Of a stretch of 10,153 nt of DNA, positions 1-7,323 are shown in pieces (the first letter of the stretch is position 1; each line of letters starts with the position of its first letter). This stretch comes from Verrucomicrobia bacterium 12-59-8. Lineage in GTDB: Bacteria > Verrucomicrobiota > Verrucomicrobiae > Verrucomicrobiales > Verrucomicrobiaceae. The position numbers were made by a program, and so were the translations under genes. Below the pieces are notes generated by a model that saw only the letters and a list, made by a program, of their open reading frames with translations, did no database searches and was not told the DNA's origin. The DNA is taken from assembly GCA_002279765.1 (NCBI GenBank), contig NCCR01000147.1:1-10153 (forward strand). Reading direction: 5' to 3'.

Positions 1-311
1 AGGAGTTCGCCGACCGCCGGCAGCAGCAGCTCAAGCAGGAGGACATGCAAATTCGCAAGGGCCTCTACGAGGAAATCCTCGTTGTCGTCCGTGACCGTTC
101 CAAGAAAGACGCCTTCGACATCGTCTTTGACAAAACCGGCGTCAGCCTTTCCACGGTGCCGATCATTCTGCATGTCAGAGAAGGTGCCGCCACCGACCTT
201 ACCGACCAGCTCATCGTCGAGTTGAACAAGGATGCGCCGCCTCCCGGCACTGAGCCCAAGAAGGAAGATGCCACCGCTCCGGCACCCAAGACAGACGAAC
301 TGAAAAAATAG
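1..311 (+). CDS. Skp/OmpH-family periplasmic chaperone, C-terminal part (5' end outside window)
   Basis: The open frame runs in from the left edge (first full codon at 3) to TAG at 309-311, giving about 102 residues. The ATG at 45 lies inside the frame and is unlikely to be the true start. The visible part has a charged Gln/Lys-rich helix (FADRRQQQLKQ) and then a hydrophobic-charged stretch (residues ILVVVRD to VDFDK-like FDIVFDKTGVS). It ends in the family's typical segment, 'ILHV...DLTDQLIVELN', where the C-terminal helix returns to the body domain. After that comes a Pro/Ala/Lys-rich tail. Skp/OmpH proteins are trimeric periplasmic holdases that carry unfolded outer-membrane proteins to the Bam complex. 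The following lpxD supports the call, because skp-lpxD adjacency is common in Gram-negative bacteria. Signal peptide and N-terminal strands are not visible. A terminator just downstream suggests this gene ends its transcript. Confidence 0.75.
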   Translation, partial: EFADRRQQQLKQEDMQIRKGLYEEILVVVRDRSKKDAFDIVFDKTGVSLSTVPIILHVREGAATDLTDQLIVELNKDAPPPGTEPKKEDATAPAPKTDELKK

Positions 312-331
312 CCTGCGGCAGTCAGTTTTCG

Positions 332-364
332 AGGCACGCCGCAACACTTGCGACGTGCCTTTTT
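332..364 (+). terminator. Rho-independent terminator after the skp-like gene
   Basis: Left arm AGGCACG (332-338) pairs with CGTGCCT (354-360). After one C/A mismatch an inner stem CGCAA (340-344) pairs with TTGCG (348-352) around a CAC loop. The right arm runs straight into a T tract (360-364). This is a nearly perfect 12-bp interrupted stem with a short loop, 21 bp after the stop codon. It covers the TTG at 348, which therefore is not a credible lpxD start. Confidence 0.85.
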
Positions 365-392
365 CGTTTCAGCCGCCATTTCATTCTGCATC

Positions 393-1454
393 ATGAGCAA
401 CTCCATCACCCTGCAGAAACTCACTGAACTCGTCGGGGGAACACTCACCTCCGGCAGCCCGGAATCCGTCATCACCGGCCTGAACTCCATCATGGAAGCC
501 GCGCCCGGTGAAGTAACCTTCCTTGGCAATGCACGCTACCTCCCTGCGCTCAAAAGCACGCGTGCCTCCGCCGCCCTCGTGCCGGAGGATCTCGTCGCTG
601 AAGACGCACAGGAAGGCCTCGCTCTCATTCGCCTAAAGAACCCCACGCTCGCCTTCTCGCAGGTCATTCGTTTCTTTGGCCCTCCCGCCATTGAATTTGC
701 GCCCGGCGTACATCCCACCGCCACGGTTGCGGCAGACTTGGTCTATGACCCGCTGAAGGTCAGCATTGGCCCGCATGCCGTCATCGAGTCCGGCGTGCAT
801 CTGGGTGCCGGCTGTGCAATCCACGCCGGTGCCTATATTGGTCGCGGCGTCAAACTCGGTGCCGACTGCGTCATTCATTCCAACGCCGTCGTCAAGGAGT
901 TCTGCATCCTGGGCCAGCGCGTCATTCTGCACAGCGGCTCCGTGATCGGCAGCGACGGCTTCGGCTATGAAATGGTGCAGGGTCGCCACCAGAAGATTGA
1001 TCAGGTCGGCATCGTGCAGATCGATGACGATGTCGAAATCGGCTCCTGCACCACCATCGACCGTGCCCGCTTTGGCCGCACGTGGATCGGCGAGGGATGC
1101 AAGATCGACAATTTGGTGCAGATTGGTCACAACTGCACGCTTGGAAAGCACTGCATCATTGTCTCGCAAACCGGCATCTCCGGCAGCACCCGCCTGGGCA
1201 ACTACGTCACCATGGGGGGGCAGGTCGGTGTGGCCGGACACCTTGAGATTGGCGATAAAGTCATGTTTTTCGCCAAGTCTGGTGTCACAAAGAGCATTCT
1301 TGAAGCGGGTGCTTACACCGGTTATCCCGCCCGTCCGCTCATGGAAGGGCGCAAGATGCTCAGTCTTCCGGCCAAGATCCCCGATTTGCTTGATCGAGTG
1401 CGCGCCTTGGAAAAAAAACTCGCCGCCCTCGAAGGCGGAACGGTCCATTCCTGA
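393..1454 (+). CDS. lpxD: UDP-3-O-(acyl)glucosamine N-acyltransferase LpxD
   Basis: LpxD transfers a 3-hydroxyacyl chain from acyl carrier protein to the 2-amine of UDP-3-O-acyl-glucosamine, the third step of lipid A synthesis, in the cytoplasm. The 353-residue product (E. coli LpxD has 341) has an N-terminal uridine-binding domain, starting SITLQKLTELVGG and containing GEVTFLGNARY. Left-handed beta-helix hexapeptide repeats follow from about residue 105 to 310, with many [I/V]GxxxxI turns. The 'IGHN' motif puts the expected catalytic histidine at His246. A C-terminal helix (LLDRVRALEKKLAALE) matches the family's trimer end. The ATG at 393 is chosen because its product begins with the typical LpxD N-terminus and the in-frame TTG at 348 lies in the upstream terminator. 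No good Shine-Dalgarno sequence is seen before it. The usual fabZ/lpxA partners do not follow; trpB does. A run of seven G occurs at 1214-1220 without breaking the frame. Confidence 0.95.
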   Translation: MSNSITLQKLTELVGGTLTSGSPESVITGLNSIMEAAPGEVTFLGNARYLPALKSTRASAALVPEDLVAEDAQEGLALIRLKNPTLAFSQVIRFFGPPAIEFAPGVHPTATVAADLVYDPLKVSIGPHAVIESGVHLGAGCAIHAGAYIGRGVKLGADCVIHSNAVVKEFCILGQRVILHSGSVIGSDGFGYEMVQGRHQKIDQVGIVQIDDDVEIGSCTTIDRARFGRTWIGEGCKIDNLVQIGHNCTLGKHCIIVSQTGISGSTRLGNYVTMGGQVGVAGHLEIGDKVMFFAKSGVTKSILEAGAYTGYPARPLMEGRKMLSLPAKIPDLLDRVRALEKKLAALEGGTVHS

Positions 1455-1491
1455 GCAAGGTTCGTAACTTTGACTGAAGCCCGCGCAGACG

Positions 1492-1520
1492 TTGCCAAGG
1501 TCCCGTCTTCGATCTATTTT
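1492..1520 (+). promoter_or_regulatory. Possible sigma70-type promoter for trpB
   Basis: TTGCCA (1492-1497, five of six matches to the -35 consensus) is separated by 17 bases from TATTTT (1515-1520, four of six at -10). Transcription would start near 1527, within a few bases of the ATG at 1530, implying a leaderless or almost leaderless trpB message. The absence of a Shine-Dalgarno sequence fits this. The call rests on motif match alone. Confidence 0.35.
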
Positions 1521-1529
1521 CATCCCCCC

Positions 1530-2756
1530 ATGACCGCCGCCTCCATCCTCCCGCTTCCCGTGATGCCCGACAGCCACGGCCACTTCGGCCAATATGGCGG
1601 CATGTTTGTCCCAGAAACGCTCATGGCGGCGCTGACCGAGCTGTCAGACCACTATGAAAAAGCGAAGGCCGATCCCGCTTTCCAGCAGGAGCTCGACCGG
1701 CTTCTCCACGAATATGTCGGCCGCCCCACGCCGCTCTATTTTGCCGAACGCTGGACGGAAAAGCTCGGTGGCGCGAAAATTTACCTCAAACGCGAAGACC
1801 TGCTGCACACCGGCGCGCACAAGATCAACAACGCCCTCGGACAGATCCTGCTCGCGCAGCGCCTGGGCAAGAAGCGCATCATTGCCGAAACCGGTGCTGG
1901 CCAGCACGGAGTCGCCACCGCCACGGTGTGCGCACGGTTTGGCTGTGAATGCGTCATCTACATGGGCAAGGTGGACATGGAGCGCCAGGCGCTGAACGTC
2001 GCACGCATGCGTTTCCTCGGAGCCAAGGTCGTGGCCGTCACGGCGGGTCAGGCCACGCTCAAGGAAGCGGTGAACGAAGCCATGCGCGATTGGGTCACCA
2101 ACGTGCGCACCACGCACTACATCCTCGGTTCAGCACTCGGTTCACACCCGTTTCCCATGATGGTGCGTGATTTCCACCGCATCATCGGCGTCGAGGCACG
2201 CCGCCAGATTTTGGAGCGTGAAGAGCGCCTGCCGGATCTCCTCGTCGCGTGTGTCGGCGGCGGCAGCAACAGCATCGGCCTCTTCCATCCCTTCCTGAAC
2301 GACAAAGACGTGCGCATGACCGGCGTCGAAGCCGGCGGCGATGGCATCATCCCTGAACGCCACGCCGCACGCTTCCAAGGCGGTCGTCTCGGCGTCCTGC
2401 AAGGCACCAAGACCTGGCTCCTGGCCAATGCCGATGGCCAGATCGAACTCACCCACAGCGTCAGCGCGGGTCTCGACTATGCCGCCATCGGCCCCGAACA
2501 CGCCTGGCTCCACGACCAGGGCCGTGTCACCTACAATTACGCCACCGACGACGAGGCGCTCGCCGCTTTCCAGGAGCTCAGCCAGGTTGAAGGCATCATC
2601 CCAGCCCTCGAAAGCAGCCACGCCATCGCCGAAGTCCACAAAGTGGCCCCCACCATGCGCAAAGATCAGATCATCCTCGTAAATCTCTCTGGTCGCGGAG
2701 ACAAGGACGTCGCCCAGGCTGCACGTATGATCTTCGGTGAGGAATTGAAGTTTTGA
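1530..2756 (+). CDS. trpB: Tryptophan synthase beta chain
   Basis: TrpB is the PLP enzyme that condenses indole with L-serine to give L-tryptophan, normally in an alpha2-beta2 complex with TrpA. The catalytic set is complete. Counting from the second in-frame ATG (1563), the PLP lysine in HTGAHKINN is residue 87, the catalytic Glu in AETGAGQHG is 109, the phosphate-binding GGGSN is 232-236 and the Asp in SAGLD is 305. These are the same numbers as in the Salmonella enzyme. The C-terminal LSGRGDKD motif is also present. This is the standard TrpB1 type. From 1563 the protein is 397 residues, the E. coli length; from 1530 it is 408. An in-frame TTG at 1470 would add 20 more residues but overlaps the candidate promoter. 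I prefer 1530, though 1563 is nearly as likely, and neither has a Shine-Dalgarno sequence. No trpA or other trp gene is adjacent, and no Trp-codon leader peptide is seen upstream. Confidence 0.96.
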   Translation: MTAASILPLPVMPDSHGHFGQYGGMFVPETLMAALTELSDHYEKAKADPAFQQELDRLLHEYVGRPTPLYFAERWTEKLGGAKIYLKREDLLHTGAHKINNALGQILLAQRLGKKRIIAETGAGQHGVATATVCARFGCECVIYMGKVDMERQALNVARMRFLGAKVVAVTAGQATLKEAVNEAMRDWVTNVRTTHYILGSALGSHPFPMMVRDFHRIIGVEARRQILEREERLPDLLVACVGGGSNSIGLFHPFLNDKDVRMTGVEAGGDGIIPERHAARFQGGRLGVLQGTKTWLLANADGQIELTHSVSAGLDYAAIGPEHAWLHDQGRVTYNYATDDEALAAFQELSQVEGIIPALESSHAIAEVHKVAPTMRKDQIILVNLSGRGDKDVAQAARMIFGEELKF

Positions 2757-2759
2757 GAC

Positions 2760-3347
2760 ATGCACCCTGTTCCGATAGTCGAAGACATGTCGAAGCTGAA
2801 ATCGCTGCTGCATGACTCGCTCTCGCCGCATCTACCTGCGGCGCAGAAGGACATGCGCATCCTCAACCTCGCCTGCGGGCGTTGTGACGAGGCGGAGACT
2901 TTAATCCAGGTCGGCTCCGAACTCACCCAGGGTGGCGGGGTCGAAATGATCGGCGCGGACATCCGCATCCGCGAAATCCGGCAGGCGCGGGAAACGCATG
3001 GGCATCTGCCCGCCCAGTTTTTGATCGAGGACGCCACCAGGATCGACCAGCACAAAGAGCTTAAGGATGACTTCAACATGGTCTTCCTGCGCCACCAGAA
3101 CTTCTGGCATGGCCCGGAGCTGTGGAAAAAGATTTTCGACCAGGGCATCGCCAAACTGCGCTCTGACGGCATGCTGGTCATCACCAGCTATTTTGATGTC
3201 GAGCACCGGCTAGCGCTGCGTGCGCTAGAGTCCCTGGGCATGGAGGTCGTCAGCAACAAGCGCAACAAGGACAGCCGGGCGCTGCAGGATGCTCCGGGCA
3301 AGTCCGTGGACCGCTGGGTGGCCGTTTTGCGGCAGCGCCGGGCTTGA
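2760..3347 (+). CDS. SAM-dependent methyltransferase-like protein, substrate unknown
   Basis: The 195-residue product looks like a small class I (Rossmann-fold) methyltransferase. A motif I-like strand-loop, RILNLACGRCDEAETL (about residues 33-48), would bind SAM, but the usual G-x-G-x-G is degenerate after ACG. 'GADIRI' (about 62-67) fits the acidic end of strand 2, 'EDATRID' motif III, 'DFNMVFLRH' strand 4 and 'LRSDGMLVITSYF' strand 5. There is no transmembrane or signal segment, so it is probably cytoplasmic. The ATG lies 3 bp after the trpB stop, so the two genes are probably co-transcribed. An internal ATG at 2787 (Met10) is an alternative start. The adjacency to trpB does not by itself suggest a tryptophan-related role. 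The fold assignment is from motif reading; I cannot name a substrate, and loss of methyltransferase activity is possible given the altered glycine loop. Confidence 0.65.
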   Translation: MHPVPIVEDMSKLKSLLHDSLSPHLPAAQKDMRILNLACGRCDEAETLIQVGSELTQGGGVEMIGADIRIREIRQARETHGHLPAQFLIEDATRIDQHKELKDDFNMVFLRHQNFWHGPELWKKIFDQGIAKLRSDGMLVITSYFDVEHRLALRALESLGMEVVSNKRNKDSRALQDAPGKSVDRWVAVLRQRRA

Positions 3348-3365
3348 GTCAGACTGTCAAGGCCA

Positions 3366-3394
3366 TTTACAAGACTGCGGTGAAGCGGTAAACT
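3366..3394 (+). promoter_or_regulatory. Possible sigma70-type promoter for the TPR/coiled-coil gene
   Basis: TTTACA (3366-3371, five of six) and TAAACT (3389-3394, four of six) are exactly 17 bases apart in the 69-bp gap between two co-directional genes. A start near 3401 would leave a leader of about 16 bases before the ATG at 3417. No Shine-Dalgarno sequence is evident (the bases before the ATG read CCCCCAAAATTCC). A 4-bp GCGG/CCGC inverted repeat (3385-3398) brackets the -10 element. No terminator is visible in this gap, so read-through from the upstream gene is also possible. Confidence 0.4.
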
Positions 3395-3416
3395 CCGCCC
3401 CTTCCCCCAAAATTCC

Positions 3417-5582
3417 ATGCATCGTTTTTTTCAAGTCTTCACCCTCGTGGCGGCGCTCGCCCTGAACGCACCGGTGGCGCATGCCCAGTCCATTGATGCC
3501 GGCAGCGAGGTGGCGGACCAGTACTTCCGCGGCTTTGTCCTCAACAACGAGGCCGCCAAACTCGAAGCCTCAGGTGACTTCACCCTCGCGCAGACCAAAT
3601 TCAAACAGGCTGGCGAGATCATGGACAGCATCGCCCGCAACTACCCCATGTGGCAGACGGAGATGCGTACTGCGCGTCAGCAGAAGATTAATGACGCACT
3701 CCTACGACTACAGGCGCGCCCTGCGGCGGCACCGGCGGTCGTTGTCGCACCCACACCTGCACCGACGACTGTGGCAGCTCCGGCCCCCACGATGCCACTG
3801 GCCGCCATCCCCTCCCCTGGCGTATTGGCGCAGCCAGCCGCCACTCTGACCGCCACTCCCGGCAGCCTACCAAGTCTCAACGACATGCTGAGCCAATGGG
3901 AGCAGTTGTACAAGCAGCGCATCCAGGAACTGGAGTCCAAAACCAACCAGCAGCAGCTTGATCTCGGCAAATGGCAGAACTGGTACCAGTGGGCCTCCGG
4001 CGAAATCACCACCGCACGCGAACAAAACGACATCCTGGGCAAAAAAGCCACCGCCATGGAGCAGACCATCCTCGCCATGGGCCAGGATGTCGAAGCTGGC
4101 CGCGCCGCACAGGCCCAGATGAGCAAGCTGATGGAGGAAAAAATGGCGGTGGACCTGGAGATGCGGAAAAACGGCCAGCGGCTCATCGCCGCTGAAGCCG
4201 CTGCCAAAGAGGCTTCGCAAAAACTGGCCGACGCCTCCACCCAAATGACTGCGGCGGAGGCCGAGCGCGCCAAAATCCTCAAAGAACGTGACCAGCTTGG
4301 GAAGGAACGTGATGACGCGATCACCCAACGTAATGAAGCCGTGAAACAACGCGAAGTGGCTGTGAAGGAACGTGATGCCGCCAGCGCCCGCAGCCTGGGA
4401 TTGCAGGTGGGGCTGGATGATTTGCAAAAGAAAACCAGCAGTGGTGATATGAAGCGCCTCGTTGCCGAAAACGAACGCTTGAAAAAGGAAATCGCCGAGG
4501 CGCAGAAGCAGGTGGAAACATTGAAGGCGGATGTCGGCCGCAAGGATCAGGAAATCGCCACGCTGCGCGGTCAGCTCACCGGGCTCCAGGGCGAGCTTGC
4601 CGAGCTGCGCAAAGAAAGCGCCACCTACCAAACGCAGGTGGCTGATCTGACGAAGCAGCTCAAGGAACTCCCAAGCGGCATGGCGGGCAAGATGGCCGCC
4701 ACCCCTGAACTCACCCAGGAAAATGAATTGCTGCGCAGCATCATCATGCGCCAGTTGCGCGCCCAGCACCGCCAGCAGGCGGCCAAGGATCTCATGATCG
4801 CCGAGCTGCAAAAAATGGAGAACGCCTCGAACGATCTCGTCAAACAGGTCGAGGAAATGAAGAACGCACGCATGATTCTGACCCCGGAAGAGGAAAAGCT
4901 CTTCTCCGATCCCGTCGTACGGGAGCTGCTCGGCCCCAAGGGCGTGCAGGCCACGCTCATCGCCAACGCGTCGCCTGAAAGCGACAAAAAAGCCGCCCCT
5001 CCTGCACCGACATCCGTCGAAAAACTCATCAGCCAGGCCAACGAATCCTACATGAACAAGGATTTCGAAAGCGCCGCCCGGCTCTACCAGGACGCGCTGC
5101 GGGCCGAGCCCAAGAACATCACCGCCCTGATCGGTCTGGGCATCACGCGCCAGCGTGAAAACAAACACGCCGATGCGGAAGTCTCCCTGCAGAAGGCTCT
5201 CGCCTATGATCCGACCAACGAGCCCGCCGCCTTTGCTCTCGGTGTCACCTATTTCAAACAGGAACGCTGGAAGGATGCGATGACCTACTTTGAAAAGAGC
5301 CTGGCCAAACGCCCCGACAACGCCAGCGGCAGGCATTACCTGGGCATCATCGCCACCAAGCTGAACCTGATCGAACGTGCCGAACGTGAGTTCAAGACAG
5401 CGCTCGCCATTGATCCAGCCTACGGCGAGGCCCACTTCAATCTGGCGGTGCTCTACATCACTTGGGATCCGCCCCAGTGGGACAAGGCACGTGAGGCATA
5501 CGACGAAGCGATCAAAAAGGGCGTCCGGCCCGACCCCAACCTCGAAAAACTGCTCGAAGGCGGCAAGGTTTCCCAGCGGTAA
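3417..5582 (+). CDS. Exported coiled-coil and TPR-repeat protein of unknown function
   Basis: I do not recognise a named family for this 721-residue protein. Residues 1-23 form a clear signal peptide (basic MHR, hydrophobic core VFTLVAALAL, cleavage after AHA before Gln24), so the protein is probably periplasmic. Residues about 35-90 make a helical hairpin resembling a TPR (NNEAAKLEASGDFTLAQTKF). Residues about 97-150 are a Pro/Ala/Thr-rich linker. From about 155 to 500 the sequence is highly charged, heptad-patterned coiled coil, including five near-identical heptads at 289-323. The C-terminus holds four exact 34-residue TPRs (534-567, 568-601, 602-635, 636-669) and a fifth of about 39 residues (670-708) with a DPPQW insertion. 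The architecture suggests an extended scaffold with a TPR docking head. A role in envelope organisation is only inference from export and neighbouring envelope genes. A possible promoter lies just upstream, and the gene converges with rng. Seven consecutive T (3425-3431) fall within codons 3-5. Confidence 0.85.
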   Translation: MHRFFQVFTLVAALALNAPVAHAQSIDAGSEVADQYFRGFVLNNEAAKLEASGDFTLAQTKFKQAGEIMDSIARNYPMWQTEMRTARQQKINDALLRLQARPAAAPAVVVAPTPAPTTVAAPAPTMPLAAIPSPGVLAQPAATLTATPGSLPSLNDMLSQWEQLYKQRIQELESKTNQQQLDLGKWQNWYQWASGEITTAREQNDILGKKATAMEQTILAMGQDVEAGRAAQAQMSKLMEEKMAVDLEMRKNGQRLIAAEAAAKEASQKLADASTQMTAAEAERAKILKERDQLGKERDDAITQRNEAVKQREVAVKERDAASARSLGLQVGLDDLQKKTSSGDMKRLVAENERLKKEIAEAQKQVETLKADVGRKDQEIATLRGQLTGLQGELAELRKESATYQTQVADLTKQLKELPSGMAGKMAATPELTQENELLRSIIMRQLRAQHRQQAAKDLMIAELQKMENASNDLVKQVEEMKNARMILTPEEEKLFSDPVVRELLGPKGVQATLIANASPESDKKAAPPAPTSVEKLISQANESYMNKDFESAARLYQDALRAEPKNITALIGLGITRQRENKHADAEVSLQKALAYDPTNEPAAFALGVTYFKQERWKDAMTYFEKSLAKRPDNASGRHYLGIIATKLNLIERAEREFKTALAIDPAYGEAHFNLAVLYITWDPPQWDKAREAYDEAIKKGVRPDPNLEKLLEGGKVSQR
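4281..4385 (+). repeat. Five tandem 21-bp (7-residue) heptad repeats within the coiled coil
   Basis: Residues 289-323 of the TPR/coiled-coil protein consist of five consecutive heptads whose positions 2-4 read ERD, ERD, QRN, QRE and ERD, four of them starting with Lys. At the DNA level the 14-mer GAAGGAACGTGATG occurs at 4301-4314 and again at 4364-4377, exactly 63 bp (three heptads) apart. This looks like expansion of a coding heptad unit by tandem duplication followed by divergence. Confidence 0.7.
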
Positions 5583-5703
5583 AAAGCACGGCGGACACGA
5601 TTCAACACATCGCAAAGTCGCGGTCCTCCCCCCCCAGCGCTGCTGGAGCGCAAGAGAGCTTTGATTGGGATGAATTGAGCGTCAGCGCATCCGCCCGCTG
5701 AGA
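5583..5703. other. Convergent intergenic gap with two small inverted repeats
   Basis: This 121-bp non-coding gap separates the ends of the TPR gene (+) and rng (-). It contains the hairpin CCAGC-GCT-GCTGG (5634-5646), immediately after a run of eight C (5628-5635), and TCAGCG/CGCTGA with an 8-base loop (5682-5701). Neither hairpin is followed by a T tract on either strand, so they are weak candidates for intrinsic terminators. They may instead act as 3'-end stabilising structures or mean nothing. No gene is seen here. Confidence 0.35.
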
Positions 5704-7290
5704 TCAGGGGCGAACTTCTTCGCCGGTGGTCGCGTTCGTCAGCGTGATCTGCTCGCGGTGGAAAGCAGGATCGCTGCGGAAGGTGAGGCGCGCCTGATAT
5801 TTGCGCTCAAGATCAACCAGCAGTTCACCATCTTCAGTCTTGAGGCGTGTCATCACCTCGGGATGAACGATGACAATGAGGCTCTTCTGATCTTCTTTGG
5901 CACGGCCCAGCACCGAGACAAGTCGGCGCTGCAACTCCACGCTCATGGTGAGCGGCGTCTTGACCTGGCCGTGGCCTTTGCAATACGGGCAGGGTTCATA
6001 GAGCGTGGTGCCGAGGCTCTCATTGAGACGCTGGCGGGTCATTTCCATGAGACCGAACTGCGAAATGGGCAGGACCTGGGTCTTGGCCTTGTCACGCTTG
6101 AGATGGTCCAGCATCAGCTTGTACACAGCCTGCTGGTCGCGGCGGTGTTTCATGTCGATGAAATCCACGACGATGAGACCGCCCATGTTGCGCAGGCGGA
6201 GCTGGCGCGCGACTTCGGCTGCGGCTTCGAGGTTCGTTTCGAGCAGGAGCTTGTCCACATCCTTGTGGCCTTTGTTGCGGCCGGTGTTGACGTCAATGGA
6301 GACGAGCGCCTCGGTTTGATCGATCACAATGTAGCCACCGCAGGGCAGCCAGACCTGGCGGTAGAAGGCGTTGTCGATCTGCTTCTGGATGCCGTAAAAC
6401 TCAAAGATGGCACCCTGGCCCTGGTAGAGGTTGATCCGGCGCTTGGCACGGCCGGAGATGTGAGCCGCCATGCGCTGCATGCGCTCGACGGTGGCGGCGT
6501 CATCACAGGCGACTTCGTCGATGTCCTCGGTGAGGAAATCACGCACCGTACGCTCGACGAGATCAGGCTCCTGGAAGCAGCAGACTGGGGCGTTCTGGCC
6601 ATCACGCTTTGCGACGATCTGATCCCACTCGTCGAGGAGGATGTTCAGGTCGCGCACGATGTGACGCGCACGTTTGCCGGAGGCTTCGGTGCGCAAAATG
6701 ATGCCCATGCCTTCAGGCAGGCTGATTTTTTCAATGATCTTGCGGAGCCGGGAGCGCTCCTTCGGGTCTTCAATCTTGCGCGAAATGCCGCAGGTGTCGT
6801 TCAGCGGCATCAGGACGAGCAGACGGCCCGCGAGGGAGATGTTAGTGGTGACACGCGGACCTTTGTTGCCCACCGGCCCCTTGGTGACCTGCACCATGAT
6901 CTCGGAACCGATCGGATACAGAGTGGGGATGTCCTTGGCCTCAATGCGCTTCTTCTTTTTGCTGCCACCACGGTTGATCTCCTCCAGGCCGGCATCCAGC
7001 GCGGCGGGGATGGCGTCCCAAAAATGCAGGAAGGCGTTTTTGTCGAAGCCGATGTCGATGAACATGGCCTTGAGGCCCTGCTCGATGTTGCGGATGCGGC
7101 CTTTAAACACGCTGCCAATGAGGCTGTTGGTGCCGACACGCTCGATGTTGTATTCTTCGACGACACCTTTGTCCAGCAAGGCGACGCGGTTCTCCAGTTT
7201 CTCGCAGTTGATGACGAGACGCACACCGCTGCGGATGTCGCGCTTGCCGGTGAGCAGTTCTTTGATTCTTTGAACGAAGGTCAATGCCAT
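5704..7290 (-). CDS. rng: Ribonuclease E/G family endoribonuclease
   Basis: This is a 528-residue endoribonuclease that cuts single-stranded AU-rich RNA, acting in rRNA maturation and mRNA decay in the cytoplasm. An S1-type RNA-binding domain begins around residue 36 (ALLDKGVVEEYNIER) and continues through SVFKGRIRNIEQGLKAMFIDIG. A lysine-rich stretch (GGSKKKKR) sits inside the S1 region before the TKGPVGNKGPRVTTNISL motif. The Mg2+-binding catalytic residues are present: Asp333 and Asn335 in SIDVNTG and Asp376 in VVDFIDM. Their 43-residue spacing equals Asp303-Asp346 of E. coli RNase E. The Zn-link cysteines are Cys434 and Cys437 in CPYCKGHG. The protein ends soon after, without the long disordered scaffold of RNase E, so it is RNase G-like in size (E. 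coli RNase G has 489 residues). The ATG is supported by AGGGAG ten bases upstream. It lies 33 bp after mrdA, probably in the same operon. Confidence 0.93.
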   Translation of the reverse strand: MALTFVQRIKELLTGKRDIRSGVRLVINCEKLENRVALLDKGVVEEYNIERVGTNSLIGSVFKGRIRNIEQGLKAMFIDIGFDKNAFLHFWDAIPAALDAGLEEINRGGSKKKKRIEAKDIPTLYPIGSEIMVQVTKGPVGNKGPRVTTNISLAGRLLVLMPLNDTCGISRKIEDPKERSRLRKIIEKISLPEGMGIILRTEASGKRARHIVRDLNILLDEWDQIVAKRDGQNAPVCCFQEPDLVERTVRDFLTEDIDEVACDDAATVERMQRMAAHISGRAKRRINLYQGQGAIFEFYGIQKQIDNAFYRQVWLPCGGYIVIDQTEALVSIDVNTGRNKGHKDVDKLLLETNLEAAAEVARQLRLRNMGGLIVVDFIDMKHRRDQQAVYKLMLDHLKRDKAKTQVLPISQFGLMEMTRQRLNESLGTTLYEPCPYCKGHGQVKTPLTMSVELQRRLVSVLGRAKEDQKSLIVIVHPEVMTRLKTEDGELLVDLERKYQARLTFRSDPAFHREQITLTNATTGEEVRP

Positions 7291-7300
7291 GATGTAAAGT

Positions 7301-7306
7301 CTCCCT
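7301..7306 (-). promoter_or_regulatory. Shine-Dalgarno sequence of rng
   Basis: Read on the - strand this is AGGGAG, ten bases before the ATG at 7290. It is one of the few clear ribosome-binding sites in the window and fixes the rng start, between the mrdA stop and rng. Confidence 0.6.
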
Positions 7307-7323
7307 GAAAATGATGCAGCTCT

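Noticed and set aside
348..392. Upstream TTG start for lpxD
   Set aside because: The TTG lies in the stem of the intrinsic terminator at 332-364, and the extra 15 residues are not typical of LpxD. The ATG at 393 gives the family N-terminus.
1214..1220. Run of seven G in lpxD as a possible phase-variation tract
   Set aside because: The frame is intact, the run is short for slippage-driven switching, and lpxD is an essential gene unlikely to be phase-variable.
633..1592. Open frame on the - strand across lpxD and the trpB start
   Set aside because: It is antisense to the conserved LpxD hexapeptide repeats and its product has no recognisable motif.
3425..3431. Run of seven T in codons 3-5 of the TPR gene as a slippage switch
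   Set aside because: It encodes the Phe-Phe of a normal signal peptide, and seven T is short. There is no second frame consistent with a functional product.
3867..5615. Long open frame (582 codons) on the - strand opposite the TPR/coiled-coil gene
   Set aside because: The Phe/Leu/Gly/His-rich product mirrors the Glu/Lys/Ala codons of the coiled coil. The + frame has a signal peptide and regular TPRs.
5628..5635. Run of eight C in the convergent gap as a switch element
   Set aside because: It lies downstream of both genes, so it cannot control their start or frame. It is probably incidental.
5758..7308. Long open frame (516 codons) on the + strand opposite rng
   Set aside because: It is fully antisense to a gene with complete RNase E/G motifs. 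Its product is a low-complexity mix rich in Asp, His, Ala and Val with no recognisable domain, as expected from the codon bias of the real strand.
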